Below are positions 35,826-45,241 of a stretch of DNA of 64,000 nucleotides, in pieces. The notes under the pieces are model-generated. The model was not told the origin of the DNA. It was given only the letters and a program-made list of their open reading frames with translations, and made no database searches. The DNA lies in NCBI RefSeq assembly GCF_009711165.2, contig NZ_WMID02000026.1, forward strand, positions 14,235 through 78,234, given 5' to 3'. The stretch is from Flavobacterium sp. MC2016-06. Its GTDB lineage: Bacteria; Bacteroidota; Bacteroidia; Flavobacteriales; Flavobacteriaceae. Each line of letters starts with the position of its first letter. Within the stretch, counting starts at the first letter, position 1. The translations under genes were made by a program, and so were the position numbers.

Positions 35826-38800
35826 TTAGAAGTTAACATTTAATCCAAGAGTCGTAATAGTTGGCGATGGATAACGTCCGTTATCAATACCCGATAAAAG
35901 TGCATCCTGATTAAGAGATCCTACTTCTGGATCATATCCTTTGTACTTTGTCCATGTTAGTATATTCTGCATGTTTGAATATATTTTTACATTAGAAATT
36001 CCCCATTTAGCGTATAAACTTTTTGGAAGATTATATCCGATAGAAATATTTTTTAATCTAACATAAGAACCATCTTCTATAAATCGATCACTAAAACGGT
36101 AGTTTGAAGAAGATGAAGCAGACGAAGCTCCAATTCTTGTCATATTTGGATCTCCGCCAACAATTTGTACGTTACGATAATCGTTTGGACCATCTGGATC
36201 GATTAATCCTAATTGTGCATATCCTAAAGCAGATTTCAATAAGTTGGTATTTTCACGCGGGTTTTCTAACCAGCGTCTTTGGTAGTTTGCTACATCATTT
36301 CCGTAAGAACCTGTTACTAATATATTAACATCAAATCCTAAGAAAGAGAAAGAGTTGTTTAAACCAAAAGTAAAATCAGGATTAGGATTACCAATATATT
36401 GTCTGTCTTTTTCGTTGATAACACCATCATTATTAACATCTTTAAAAATGTAATCTCCAATCCAAACGCTGTTTTCTCCAATCTGCATACCTTCTGGGAG
36501 TGCGGTTGGTTTAACCGTTCCGTCTTTATCTTTATAATAGAAATCAGTAGCTTTTTCAAAACGTCCAATTACTTTATAGCCGTAAAATTGTCCAATAGCT
36601 TCACCAACTGCAGTACGCGTTACCACTGTAACATCAGAACCTTGCTGAATGGTTTTATTTAAAACGCCGCTTTCTGTATTAAGAGCCAAAACTTTACTTC
36701 TATTCATAGAAAACGTAAGATTAGATTTCCATGTAAAATTGTTTCTCTCCATGTTTAAAGTATTAATAGTAAACTCGATACCTTTATTTTCAAGAGATCC
36801 AACATTTACCCAAGGCGCAGAAGTAGATCCTTGTCCTGTTGTACCAACGTACGCCGGAAGTGGCAATGCAAGTAATAAGTTTTTTGTTTTCTTATAATAA
36901 ACATCTGCAACAAGCTCTACTCTATTATTAAAAAGACCAACATCTAAACCAGCATTGCTAGAATAAGTAGTTTCCCATTGCAAGTCTTTATTGGCTGTAT
37001 TGGCAGCCAATAATCCTGTTCCCCAATTGGTGGCAGAAGCACTGTATGTTGAGGTATAAGCATTGTTTGGTACATTTTGATTACCAACAGCTCCCCATCC
37101 TAAACGTAATTTTAAGTTATTAACCGTAGTGCTATTTTTTAAGAAGTTTTCATTCGAAATTTTCCAAGCTAAAGCTGCCGATGGAAACCATCCCCAACGA
37201 TTTTCTTCAGCAAATTTTGAAGAACCGTCTCTTCTTATAGTAGCCGTTAATAAATATTTGTCATTATAAGAATAAAACAATCTTCCGAAATAAGAACTAA
37301 GAGCGTTTGTACTGCTTCCGTTTGAGTTTTTAGCCGTTGTTGCATCTCCAGCATTCAAATCTGTAGCACCGTTTGTTAAATATCCAGATCTGTATCCGTA
37401 TAAATTTTCCCAGTGAGATTCTTGCATTTCTTCTCCAAGCATCACATTAATCGTGTGAGCATTAAATGTTTTATTGTACGTTAAAAGATTATTCCAGTTC
37501 CAATAATCACTGTTCGATTTTGTTCTGCTTCCTTCTCTTACTTCATTTACCAATGCTCCAAAAGTATATGATGGACTAAAAGTGTAAGCATTAGAAAAAC
37601 CGTAATCTAAAGCATAAGTTGTTTTGAATTTAAGGTCTTTTGTAAAGCTAATTTCGGCATACGTATTAGCTCTAATATCGTAGCTCTGATTATGATTGTC
37701 TCTAATTGAAGCTAAACCAATTGGATTATTTTGTACAAATTCTGTGGTATCCGAACCATCAAAAGTTCCATCGGCATTACGAACTGCAACGTTTGGAGTT
37801 TGTTTAAGCGCTGTTAGAATTAAATCATTATCAGAAACGGTAGTTTTTTGACTCGTCTTACTTAAAGCTAAATTTACTCCAACTTTCAAAAAACTTTTTA
37901 CCTGAGAATCTACAACTGCTCTAAGATTGAAACGATCAAATGAAGAACCAACCGCAATACCGTCTTGATCTAAATAACCAATTCCCATTGCGTACGTTGT
38001 AGCGTCTGTTCCTCCAGAAGCCGATAAATTATAGCTTTGCATCATAGCAGTTGTAAACAATTCTTTCTGCCAATCTGTTCCTTCACCCAATAAATCAGGA
38101 CGGATAAAACTATTATCACGCTGTACAATTCCCATGTCTGCACGTGTATTTTTAAGAGTTCCGTATTCTTTTAGATTAAGTAAATCTAAGTGTTTCGGGA
38201 TTTCCTGCCATCCTACATAACTATCAAAATTTAGCGAAAGATCACCTTTTTTACCGCGTTTAGTTGTAATAATAATCACTCCGTTTGCCGCTCTAGAACC
38301 GTAAATTGCTGTTGCAGAAGCATCTTTTAATACATCCATAGAAACAATATCGGAAGGGTTGATTGCTGCCAGCGGATTTGTATTTACAGAACTTGTTGAT
38401 CCGTCGATAATAACACCGTCGATTACGAAAATTGGTTCGTTTGATCCGTTTAATGAACTTATACCACGAATACGAATAGAAGAACTTGATCCTGGCGCAC
38501 CGCTGTTCTGTTGAATTTGAACACCCGCCGCACGTCCTTGTAAAACTTGATCTATTGTAGTCGCTACTGATTGTTGTATTGCCGCGGCAGAAACAGAAGA
38601 AATAGCACCCGTTAAGTCGCCTTTTTTCATCGTACCGTAACCTACAACAACCACCTCTTTTAAGTCGTTTAAGTCTTCTTCAAGAGTAATATCAATTTTA
38701 GTTTTAGTTCCAACTGCTACTTCTTTAGATCTATAGCCTATAAAACTAAAAACTAAGACTCCGTTGGCTGGTAAAGTTTTTAAGGAGTACGTTCCATCAA

Positions 38801-38993
38801 AATTTGAAACTGTATTAATAGTAGTTCCTTTTACAATAATATTCACTCCTGGTATCGGTCCGTTACTATCAGAGACAGTTCCCGACACAGTGGTTTGAGC
38901 GTTTACCGCAGCAGAAAATACCAGCATAAGGAACAAGAAGCCCAAATTTTTAAAGTATTTTGATTTGCTTTTAGTAATTAAAAAGTTAGTCAT
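35826..38993 (-). CDS. SusC-family TonB-dependent transporter, xylan PUL
   Basis: A 1055-residue barrel without an STN domain. After a signal peptide (ending AAVNAQ) comes a CarboxypepD_reg domain (about 34-110: VSGTVSDSNGPIPGVNIIV). The plug follows (TIDQVLQGRAAGVQIQQNSG, EPIFVIDGVIIDG, ATAIYGSRAANGVIIITTKR), and the barrel ends TTLGLNVNF. The lack of STN separates it from the ECF-controlled SusC at 19564. It is the first gene of the PUL. A promoter-like pair TTG-N19-TATATTTG lies about 110 bases upstream, with the -33 TTG inside a CAATCGGTTG operator. Confidence 0.95.
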   Translation of the reverse strand: MTNFLITKSKSKYFKNLGFLFLMLVFSAAVNAQTTVSGTVSDSNGPIPGVNIIVKGTTINTVSNFDGTYSLKTLPANGVLVFSFIGYRSKEVAVGTKTKIDITLEEDLNDLKEVVVVGYGTMKKGDLTGAISSVSAAAIQQSVATTIDQVLQGRAAGVQIQQNSGAPGSSSSIRIRGISSLNGSNEPIFVIDGVIIDGSTSSVNTNPLAAINPSDIVSMDVLKDASATAIYGSRAANGVIIITTKRGKKGDLSLNFDSYVGWQEIPKHLDLLNLKEYGTLKNTRADMGIVQRDNSFIRPDLLGEGTDWQKELFTTAMMQSYNLSASGGTDATTYAMGIGYLDQDGIAVGSSFDRFNLRAVVDSQVKSFLKVGVNLALSKTSQKTTVSDNDLILTALKQTPNVAVRNADGTFDGSDTTEFVQNNPIGLASIRDNHNQSYDIRANTYAEISFTKDLKFKTTYALDYGFSNAYTFSPSYTFGALVNEVREGSRTKSNSDYWNWNNLLTYNKTFNAHTINVMLGEEMQESHWENLYGYRSGYLTNGATDLNAGDATTAKNSNGSSTNALSSYFGRLFYSYNDKYLLTATIRRDGSSKFAEENRWGWFPSAALAWKISNENFLKNSTTVNNLKLRLGWGAVGNQNVPNNAYTSTYSASATNWGTGLLAANTANKDLQWETTYSSNAGLDVGLFNNRVELVADVYYKKTKNLLLALPLPAYVGTTGQGSTSAPWVNVGSLENKGIEFTINTLNMERNNFTWKSNLTFSMNRSKVLALNTESGVLNKTIQQGSDVTVVTRTAVGEAIGQFYGYKVIGRFEKATDFYYKDKDGTVKPTALPEGMQIGENSVWIGDYIFKDVNNDGVINEKDRQYIGNPNPDFTFGLNNSFSFLGFDVNILVTGSYGNDVANYQRRWLENPRENTNLLKSALGYAQLGLIDPDGPNDYRNVQIVGGDPNMTRIGASSASSSSNYRFSDRFIEDGSYVRLKNISIGYNLPKSLYAKWGISNVKIYSNMQNILTWTKYKGYDPEVGSLNQDALLSGIDNGRYPSPTITTLGLNVNF

Positions 38994-39105
38994 AAATGGT
39001 TGATTTAATTAGTTAATAGTATGGTTTAGTTAGTTTTTGTTAATGGGTTTATCAGCTGTGTTTTATCCAAGCAGAATTTAACATCTAATAGTTCATTGTT
39101 TTGAA

Positions 39106-39135
39106 CAAATATATATAAAAAACAATAATACGCAA
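39106..39135 (-). promoter_or_regulatory. susC promoter (TTG-N19-TATATTTG)
   Basis: On the minus strand, TTG at 39135-39133 is followed after 19 bases by TATATTTG at 39113-39106, a full match to the Bacteroidota -33/-7 layout. The start of transcription would be near 39099 and leave a leader of about 105 bases. The TTG is the end of the operator at 39133-39142. Confidence 0.7.
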
Positions 39136-39142
39136 TCGGTTG
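39133..39142. promoter_or_regulatory. CAATCGGTTG operator O1 (susC promoter)
   Basis: A ten-base near-palindrome with a central CG, as in LacI-family operators. It overlaps the -33 element of the susC promoter, so a bound repressor would block RNA polymerase. The same 10-mer is at five other places in the xylan region. Confidence 0.65.
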
Positions 39143-39483
39143 TGTTAATTATTTTTAGTAATTATAAAAAAATACAGTTTTAAAAAAACATTATATATAT
39201 TTATATCATTAAAATATTGATTATTATTTAAAAACCCCTATTCGGTTTACGAAAACGTTAGAGATAATAAATCGTTTACTTCAAAATCTTAAAAAAAACA
39301 TAAAAAGAGGAAAATCAAATATTTTTTTAACCCCTATATCGTTTTAATTCCATTTGAAATAGTAAGAGGTGTAAAAAAATTGAATAGAGTATTCAACAAA
39401 GGCAGATAATAGAAGTTTTTACGTGCTCTATCACACTATTTTAGATTGAAAACCTATGAATTTTCAAAAAAGGACTAAAAAGG

Positions 39484-39493
39484 CAATCGGTTG
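39484..39493. promoter_or_regulatory. CAATCGGTTG operator O2 (distal, susC gap)
   Basis: Identical to O1 and 351 bases further from susC, directly after the transaldolase terminator. It might be an auxiliary operator for a looped repressor complex. Confidence 0.55.
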
Positions 39494-39503
39494 TTTATTT
39501 TGT

Positions 39504-39541
39504 AAAAAAAATCTCCCTTTAAACAATTTTAAAGGGAGATT
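39504..39541 (-). terminator. Rho-independent terminator of the transaldolase gene
   Basis: A 14-base-pair perfect stem (39510-39523 with 39528-39541, core AATCTCCCTTTAAA) with a 4-base loop is followed on the minus strand by seven or more T (plus-strand A run 39504-39510). It ends the gene at 39570. Confidence 0.9.
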
Positions 39542-39569
39542 AAACGATACTGAAATATTATTAAAACGC

Positions 39570-40226
39570 TTATAAATTCATCTTTTTAGCGTCTTCAACA
39601 AATTGTTTTAATCCAATGTCTGTTAATGGATGTTTTAAAAGTCCTTTTATAGCAGACAATGGCCCCGTCATAACATCAGATCCTATTTTTGCACAATTTA
39701 CAATGTGCATCGTATGTCTAATAGAAGCAGAAAGAATCTGTGTTTCGTAATTGTAATTATCATAGATTTCTCTGATCTCAGAAATTAAATGCATTCCGTC
39801 TGTAGAAACATCATCTAATCTTCCTAAAAACGGAGAAACATAAGTAGCGCCCGCTTTTGCAGCTAATAACGCCTGCCCAGCAGAAAACACCAAAGTAACA
39901 TTAGTTCTTATTCCTTTAGACGAAAAGTATTTACAAGCTTTTACACCATCGCCAATCATTGGCAGTTTTACCACAATCTGCGGATGTAAAGCAGCAAGCT
40001 CTTCTCCTTCTTTTATCATTCCTTCATATTCTGTAGAAATTACTTCAGCAGAAACATCGCCATCCACAATATTACAAATGTCTAGGTAATGCTTTAATAT
40101 ATTTTCTTTTCCTGTAATTCCTTCTTTTGCCATCAAAGACGGATTCGTCGTAACGCCATCTAAAACACCCATAGCCTGAGCTTCTGCAATGTCTTGTAAA
40201 TTCGCAGTATCAATAAAAAATTTCAT
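39570..40226 (-). CDS. fsa: Transaldolase / fructose-6-phosphate aldolase (TalC/FSA family)
   Basis: A 218-residue member of the short transaldolase group (FSA/TalC). The start [20 protein letters not shown] and the [14 protein letters not shown] motif are typical. The Schiff-base lysine is in [12 protein letters not shown], followed by [19 protein letters not shown] and SPFLGRLDD. Short forms act either as transaldolase in the pentose phosphate pathway or as fructose-6-phosphate aldolase. A transaldolase role would draw off pentose phosphates formed from xylulose 5-phosphate, which fits the neighbours. It ends at a strong terminator and is preceded by 700 bases of repeats, so it is probably a single-gene unit. 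Confidence 0.88.
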   Translation of the reverse strand: MKFFIDTANLQDIAEAQAMGVLDGVTTNPSLMAKEGITGKENILKHYLDICNIVDGDVSAEVISTEYEGMIKEGEELAALHPQIVVKLPMIGDGVKACKYFSSKGIRTNVTLVFSAGQALLAAKAGATYVSPFLGRLDDVSTDGMHLISEIREIYDNYNYETQILSASIRHTMHIVNCAKIGSDVMTGPLSAIKGLLKHPLTDIGLKQFVEDAKKMNL

Positions 40227-40290
40227 AGTAGTTTGTTTTAAGTTTGGTTAATAGTGGTTGTGAATCGTTTTTATTTCAACAATTTATTCC

Positions 40291-40316
40291 GTAGAGGCGC
40301 ACAGCAGTCCGTCTAA
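40291..40316. repeat. Family E unit (left of nested element A)
   Basis: GTAGAGGCGCACAGCAGTCC, preceded by AACAATTTATTCC, matches the family E unit with one core change. Its facing partner is at 40466-40493. Confidence 0.8.
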
Positions 40317-40331
40317 CGTATTCACATTATT

Positions 40332-40421
40332 TGTCATTGCGAGGAACGAAGCAACCTCGCTAACAATGAAAAATAAAGCTTAGATCTAGCAAATGTGATT
40401 GCTTCGTTCCTCGCAATGACA
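40332..40421. repeat. Intergenic inverted repeat family A, copy 2
   Basis: TGTCATTGCGAGGAACGAAG with mirror arm, about 90 bases, lies between two family E units that face each other, so it seems nested. Confidence 0.85.
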
Positions 40422-40465
40422 AGATTGTGGAAAAAAATTAAGGAATAAATGTAGATTTTCTTTAT

Positions 40466-40567
40466 GTTAGACGCACTGCTGTGCGCCTCTACGGAATAAA
40501 TTGCCGAAAAATGGTCAATAAATTATCCGTATTATTTTTATCGTAGAGGCGCACAGCAGTGCGTCTC
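40466..40567. repeat. Composite element E, copy 3
   Basis: The units at 40466-40493 (TAGACGCACTGCTGTGCGCC) and 40543-40567 (GTAGAGGCGCACAGCAGTGC) face each other over about 50 bases, like those at 25411-25532. Confidence 0.85.
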
Positions 40568-40876
40568 CCGCATGTATAATAAAAAAAAATCCAGTGAACG
40601 AAAATGTGCAGTCCGATGATTTCTATACTTCAAAAAACATTTAATGAAAGAATTAATCCCTTAAATTTCACTAAACAGATTTCATTTTATCATTTACAGC
40701 ATAAAAAGAAACAGTAACTAAACCTTCAACTATTCCTCTAAAATACGGTAGTTCAAAAACTACTCTCATAATCTTCCTGCACATTTTCTTCGTTTCACTT
40801 TAAAATAATCTTTGAAACAGCTTTGAAGTCATTATAACTTTCTACAGCTATAACATTGTGTTTATTTCTTTTAACA

Positions 40877-40909
40877 AGACCTAACAGGTTTTTAAAACCT
40901 GTTAGGTCT
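40877..40909. repeat. Palindrome family D, copy 2
   Basis: The 33-base palindrome AGACCTAACAGGTTTTT with its mirror arm lies 17 bases after the xylose isomerase stop codon. It may form the 3' hairpin of the xylR-xylB-xylA message. Confidence 0.9.
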
Positions 40910-40926
40910 CAGTAAAATTTCACCAA

Positions 40927-42252
40927 TTAAATATATTGGTTGATGATATTTTCAAACAATTCTTGTTTACCGCTTTGTAAAGTTAATTCACCATTTTCGT
41001 GAGCGATATTGTAAAGATCTTTAAGGTCTAATTTTCCGTTAGCAAAATCTTTTCCTTTTCCAGAATCAAAAGAGCTGTATCTTTCCGTTCTTAGTTTTTC
41101 GTAAGACGAAGAAGTAATAATTTTATCTGCAGTCAATAAAGCTCTAGCAAAAGTATCTGCACCACCAATATGAGCGTGGAAAACATCCTCAATATCTGTA
41201 GAGTTTCTTCTAATTTTTGCATCAAAGTTTACACCGCCGCCTTGTAAGCCACCAGCTTTTAAGAAAACAAGCATTGCTTCTGTAGTTTCTTGAATGTTAT
41301 TTGGAAATTGATCTGTATCCCAACCGTTTTGGTAATCTCCTCTATTAGCATCGATACTTCCTAACATTCCAGCTTTTGCCGCAACTTCCAATTCATGTTG
41401 AAAAGTATGCTGTGCCAAAGTAGCGTGGTTTACTTCAATATTAATTTTGAAATCTTTATCTAAACCATACTCACGTAAAAATCCGATTGCCGTTGCAGAG
41501 TCAAAATCGTATTGGTGTTTAGACGGTTCCATTGGTTTTGGCTCAATAAAGAACGTTCCTTTAAAACCTTGTGCTCTAGCATAATCTCTAGACATTGCTA
41601 AGAATTGCGCCATGTGGTCTAATTCTCTTCCCATATCTGTATTTAGCAAAGACATATAACCTTCACGACCTCCCCAGAATACATAGTTTTCTCCATCTAA
41701 AGCAATCGTAGCATCCAAAGCCAATTTTACTTGACCACCAGCTCTTGCCACCACATTAAAATCAGGATTTGTAGCCGCTCCGTTCATAAATCTTGGATTT
41801 GAGAAACAGTTTGAAGTTCCCCAAAGTAATTTAATTCCAGATTCCGCTTTCTTTTGTTTTAAGTATTCTGTAATGGCAGCAATACGTTTTTCAGATTCTG
41901 CAAATGTTGGTCCTTCAGCAATCAAATCATAATCGTGGAAACAGAAATAATCAAATCCCATTTTGCTGATAAATTCAAAAGCAGCATCTGCTTTATCTTT
42001 TGCAGCCTGTAATGGATCTGATGATTGATCCCAAGCAAAATTTTGAGTTCCAGGTCCGAATGGATCGCTTCCTTGTCCGCAGAAAGTATGCCAATAAGCG
42101 ATTGCAAATCTAAAGTGCTCACGCATTGTTTTTCCAGCTACAACTTGATCTGGATTGTAATATTTAAACGCTAAAGGATTATCAGATTCTTTTCCTTCAA
42201 ACTTAATTTGTCCTATACCTTTATAGTATTCTTTATTTCCTAAAGTTATCAT
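40927..42252 (-). CDS. xylA: Xylose isomerase
   Basis: A 441-residue cytoplasmic enzyme that converts D-xylose to D-xylulose. The catalytic histidine is in [15 protein letters not shown]. The metal-binding residues are in [35 protein letters not shown], and the GSIDANRGD and NGWDTDQFP stretches. The [12 protein letters not shown] signature is present. Length and motifs fit the class II (long) type. It starts 7 bases after the xylulokinase gene and is the last gene of the regulator-xylB-xylA operon. Confidence 0.98.
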   Translation of the reverse strand: MITLGNKEYYKGIGQIKFEGKESDNPLAFKYYNPDQVVAGKTMREHFRFAIAYWHTFCGQGSDPFGPGTQNFAWDQSSDPLQAAKDKADAAFEFISKMGFDYFCFHDYDLIAEGPTFAESEKRIAAITEYLKQKKAESGIKLLWGTSNCFSNPRFMNGAATNPDFNVVARAGGQVKLALDATIALDGENYVFWGGREGYMSLLNTDMGRELDHMAQFLAMSRDYARAQGFKGTFFIEPKPMEPSKHQYDFDSATAIGFLREYGLDKDFKINIEVNHATLAQHTFQHELEVAAKAGMLGSIDANRGDYQNGWDTDQFPNNIQETTEAMLVFLKAGGLQGGGVNFDAKIRRNSTDIEDVFHAHIGGADTFARALLTADKIITSSSYEKLRTERYSSFDSGKGKDFANGKLDLKDLYNIAHENGELTLQSGKQELFENIINQYI

Positions 42253-42259
42253 TTTGCTA

Positions 42260-43744
42260 CTATTTATTTGTTAATATTAATTCTAATTCTTGTTTCCATT
42301 TTTGATACGCCTTTTCGTAAGGTTCTTTGTTTTTTAGTGGTAAAAAAGTCATTACGTGATCGTTGGTTGTAATACTTGAACCAAATTTATTGTAATCACC
42401 ATCTTTTAAACCAACAGCTCTCGCCGCGCCGACTGCACCAGTTGTATTGTAAATTTCTATTTCGTGGCCAATAAGAGTTGCAACCGTATTAGAGAAAATT
42501 TCTGAACGGAATAAATTATCATTTCCAGCTCTAATCACATCAATTACAGCATTATCATCTTTCAAACATTCCATTCCGTACACAAACGAAAAAGCAATTC
42601 CTTCAAGAGAAGCTCTAAACAAATGAGAATTGTTGTGAATGTTTAAATTCAAATTCAAGAAATGTGTTCCGATGTTTTTATTATTAAACATACGTTCTGC
42701 ACCATTCCCAAACGGAATGACTACTACTCCATCAGAACCCACAGCAATTTTTGATGCTTTACGATTCATGGTTTCGTAAGTCTCCGTTCCCATATTATTA
42801 CGCAGCCATCTGTACTGAATTCCAGCTCCGTTGATATTTAAAAGTTTACCAATTCTTGGTGCTTTTTCTTCGTAATTTACGTGTACAAAATTGTTTACTC
42901 TTGTGCTTTTGTTTCCAGCAGACATTTCGCTTACCGCATAAAAAACACCCGAAGTACCGCCTGTAGCCGCAACTTCACCTGGATTTAAAACATTCAAAGC
43001 TAAAGCATTGTTTGGCTGATCTCCTGCTCTATAAACAACCGGAATCCCGCTAGGAAGCCCAGATTCTTTCGAACCTTTTTCGTTTAAAACACCTTGATTC
43101 GTAAAATTCTCTACAATATTTGGCGTCAAAGATTGGTCGATTCCGTAATAATCTAAAAGCCAATCGGCTACTTTATTGTCTTTGTAATCCCAAAGCATTC
43201 CTTCAGACAAACCATTTTTTGTTGTCGTGATTTCGCCCGTAAGTTTATACGCGATATAATCTCCCGGAAGCATGTATTTATAAATTTTATTGTAAATCTC
43301 AGGCTCGTTTTCTTTAACCCATTTTAGTTTAGAAGCCGTAAAATTTCCTGGAGAATTTAATAAATGCTCCATACATTTTTCTTTTCCAAGTTCTTCATAG
43401 GCTTTATTGCCAATTTCTACCGCTCGGCTGTCACACCAAATAATAGAATTTCGAAGCGGACTTCCGTCTGCATCAACAATCACCAATCCGTGCATTTGAT
43501 ACGAAATACCAACGCCTTGAATTTTTGAAGCTTCAATATTTGCTTCACGAATTGCTCTTTTTGTTGCGGTACAAATGTGCTGCCACCAAATTTCAGGATC
43601 TTGTTCTGCCCAATCCGAATGCGGAGAAACAATCTCCATTTCATTTTGAGGTTCATTCAAAACAATAATTTTCTTTCCTGTTTCTGCTTCAACTAAGGCT
43701 ACCTTAACCGAAGAACTTCCAATATCATATCCTATATAATACAT
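42260..43744 (-). CDS. xylB: Xylulokinase
   Basis: A 494-residue FGGY-family kinase that makes xylulose 5-phosphate. The ATPase start is [19 protein letters not shown]. Typical blocks are [29 protein letters not shown] and [18 protein letters not shown], and a C-terminal nucleotide-binding [18 protein letters not shown] segment. It lies 3 bases after the GntR regulator and 7 bases before xylA, giving a compact operon. Confidence 0.95.
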   Translation of the reverse strand: MYYIGYDIGSSSVKVALVEAETGKKIIVLNEPQNEMEIVSPHSDWAEQDPEIWWQHICTATKRAIREANIEASKIQGVGISYQMHGLVIVDADGSPLRNSIIWCDSRAVEIGNKAYEELGKEKCMEHLLNSPGNFTASKLKWVKENEPEIYNKIYKYMLPGDYIAYKLTGEITTTKNGLSEGMLWDYKDNKVADWLLDYYGIDQSLTPNIVENFTNQGVLNEKGSKESGLPSGIPVVYRAGDQPNNALALNVLNPGEVAATGGTSGVFYAVSEMSAGNKSTRVNNFVHVNYEEKAPRIGKLLNINGAGIQYRWLRNNMGTETYETMNRKASKIAVGSDGVVVIPFGNGAERMFNNKNIGTHFLNLNLNIHNNSHLFRASLEGIAFSFVYGMECLKDDNAVIDVIRAGNDNLFRSEIFSNTVATLIGHEIEIYNTTGAVGAARAVGLKDGDYNKFGSSITTNDHVMTFLPLKNKEPYEKAYQKWKQELELILTNK

Positions 43745-43747
43745 AAC

Positions 43748-44758
43748 TTATAATGATTCTCTTACTATTAAATTTGTTGGCACGTAACACTGAACAACCT
43801 CATCGCGTGTGATAAACGCAGCTGCTTTTGTTCCTAATTCTTTAAAATCAGTTGATACAACTGAAATTCCTTTGTATATAAATTTCTTCATCGGCGTTTC
43901 GTTATACGACAAAAAACCAACGTCTGTTCCGGGTTCTAAATCTTTCTCTTTACATTGTTCCAAAAAGTGTCCCAAAATCCTATCGCTCACACTGATATAA
44001 GCAATTCCTTTTTCAATATTGAACTCTTTTGGATCGGTAATAATTTTATATTCAAAATTAAAATCAGCACAAAATTTCTCAAAATACGACGCTGTTTCTT
44101 TCGGATGATTGGTATATTTTGGATATACAAATTGTATATTTTTATACTTTCTAAACAAATTAACCGCTGGTATCAAAGACTCATAAAATGCTTTTCCAAA
44201 ATCTTGAAAAATGTAATTATTATCCTTTTTCGAATGAATATTCCAATCGATCAAAAGCAGTTTTTCTTTTGAAATTGCCGACAATGTTGGAACAACTTCT
44301 TTATCATCAAAATTCATCACCACATATTTATAATACTTCCCAACACTATTATTAATTATAGTTTTAAAAACATCAATATTATAATGATGAAACTGCACAT
44401 CTGTAATCACATTATCTGCCAGATTATTGACAAACGAATGATATAAAACTTCTTTATACGCTTTGAAAGTATCCAAAACCAAAAGTACTTTTCTCGTTTC
44501 TCCCGAAACATAATAACCTTTATTCGGCACAGAATCGATTACTTTTTGCTCTTTCAATAGCGAGTAGGCCTTAAAAACCGTATCTCTCGACAACTGATTG
44601 GTCTGGCAAATACTATTTACCGACGGCAGTAATTCTCCTTTCTGTAATATGTTCTCTGCTATCGCATTATTAATTCCGTTTACCAATTGCTGATACTTCG
44701 GAATGTCACTTTCATGATTAATAACAAAGACAAATTTCTCCTGATTCTCGTTCTTCAT
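43748..44758 (-). CDS. GntR-type transcriptional regulator with sugar-binding-like C-terminal domain
   Basis: A 336-residue regulator. The winged-helix GntR domain is at about 18-86 (IPKYQQLVNGINNAIAENIL, KGELLPSVNSICQ, LSRDTVFKAYSLLKEQKVID, then PNKGYYVSG). The C-terminal domain resembles the periplasmic-binding/LacI fold (YIFQDFGKAFYESLIPAVNL, FLSYNETPMKKFIYKGISVV). Regulators of this GntR-plus-LacI layout control pentose genes in Bacteroidota and Firmicutes (AraR/XylR-like). The operon with xylB and xylA points to xylose or xylulose as the effector. A short inverted repeat, CATAC-N12-GTATG (44756-44777), overlaps the start and could be its site, but that is weak. Confidence 0.88.
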   Translation of the reverse strand: MKNENQEKFVFVINHESDIPKYQQLVNGINNAIAENILQKGELLPSVNSICQTNQLSRDTVFKAYSLLKEQKVIDSVPNKGYYVSGETRKVLLVLDTFKAYKEVLYHSFVNNLADNVITDVQFHHYNIDVFKTIINNSVGKYYKYVVMNFDDKEVVPTLSAISKEKLLLIDWNIHSKKDNNYIFQDFGKAFYESLIPAVNLFRKYKNIQFVYPKYTNHPKETASYFEKFCADFNFEYKIITDPKEFNIEKGIAYISVSDRILGHFLEQCKEKDLEPGTDVGFLSYNETPMKKFIYKGISVVSTDFKELGTKAAAFITRDEVVQCYVPTNLIVRESL

Positions 44759-44850
44759 ACTGTTCTGTTCTGGTATGCTAATGTAGCTGCAAGTATCCGA
44801 TAAAAAAAATAGTTTTTGTTAAAAAATGTTAGTTTTAATTTTAATAATTT

Positions 44851-44950
44851 GGGCGTGTGTCCTGTCCCGATAGCTATCGGGAGGCTATCCGTTTCAAGTC
44901 CTCGCTCTTCCTTCGTCAGGCTGTGGGCTTTCCACTACTATCCCTCACGC
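44851..44950 (-). ncRNA. Candidate structured RNA or conserved flavobacterial intergenic element
   Basis: On the minus strand the element runs from GCGTGAGGGATAG to GGACACACGCCC. GCGTG at its start can pair with CACGC at its end. An internal hairpin forms from GTGG-AAAG-CCCAC. A GGATAG motif recurs near the middle (ACTTGAAACGGATAGCC), and the palindrome CCCGATAGCTATCGGG forms a tip hairpin. GC content is clearly above the surrounding AT-rich DNA. I remember similar GAGGGATAG and GGACTTGAAACGGATAG strings in other Flavobacteriia intergenic regions, but not a firm family name. It may be a structured RNA of the Flavo-1 kind, or a mobile repeat. Confidence 0.35.
44865..44882. repeat. Palindrome family G, copy 2
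   Basis: TCCCGATAGCTATCGGGA, identical to 28022-28039, lies in the candidate structured RNA element. Confidence 0.85.
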
Positions 44951-44998
44951 AAACAAACTTCTAAAAGCTCCTTCGGAGTATCATGTTTAAGTGCCTTA

Positions 44999-45029
44999 CC
45001 TTTGTCAAAGTTTTAAACTTTGACAAAGG
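44999..45029. repeat. Palindrome family C, copy 5
   Basis: CCTTTGTCAAAGTTTTAAAC with mirror arm, 31 bases, in the gap between the GntR regulator and GH43 genes. Confidence 0.9.
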
Positions 45030-45085
45030 TTTGCGTAACAATATTAATGAATAATCAAAAATTCAACACAAACGTTCTCGCCATT

Positions 45086-45220
45086 TTTGTCATCCTGACG
45101 AAGGAAGGATCTTCGTTTACAACATCCACAATATTGTCATTTCTTCAAAATCAAAATTATTTTTTTTTAATCTCTTTGCGGAGCTTCTTGCGAGGATTCT
45201 TCGTTCCTCAGAATGACAAG
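45086..45220. repeat. Family B element, copy 2 (degenerate)
   Basis: TTTGTCATCCTGACGAAGGA at the left and a right arm with GATTCTTCGTTCCTCAGAAT then GACAAG. The core is longer and more degenerate than in the copy at 30241-30330. It ends 22 bases before the GH43 stop. Confidence 0.65.
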
Positions 45221-45241
45221 ATTCTGCACAAACTCCTTCAT

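Larger units (their letters stand above)
38994..39569. other. Regulatory gap between the transaldolase and susC genes
   Basis: This 576-base gap has no gene. It contains the susC promoter and operator near 39106-39142, a second operator at 39484-39493 and the terminator of the upstream gene at 39504-39541. Between them is AT-rich DNA with a repeated ACCCCTAT motif (about 39232 and 39339) of unknown use. Confidence 0.6.
40227..40926. other. Repeat-rich gap between xylA and transaldolase genes
   Basis: There is no credible gene in these 700 bases. They hold family E units (40291, 40466 and 40543), a family A element nested between two of them (40332-40421), palindrome D copy 2 (40877-40909) and AT-rich DNA. 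The transaldolase promoter was not identified. Confidence 0.6.
44759..45241. other. Gap between the xylR-type regulator and GH43 genes
   Basis: This 483-base gap carries a possible structured RNA (44851-44950), palindrome G copy 2 inside it, palindrome C copy 5 and a family B element. I see no protein-coding gene. The short frames in it are made of repeats. Confidence 0.55.
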
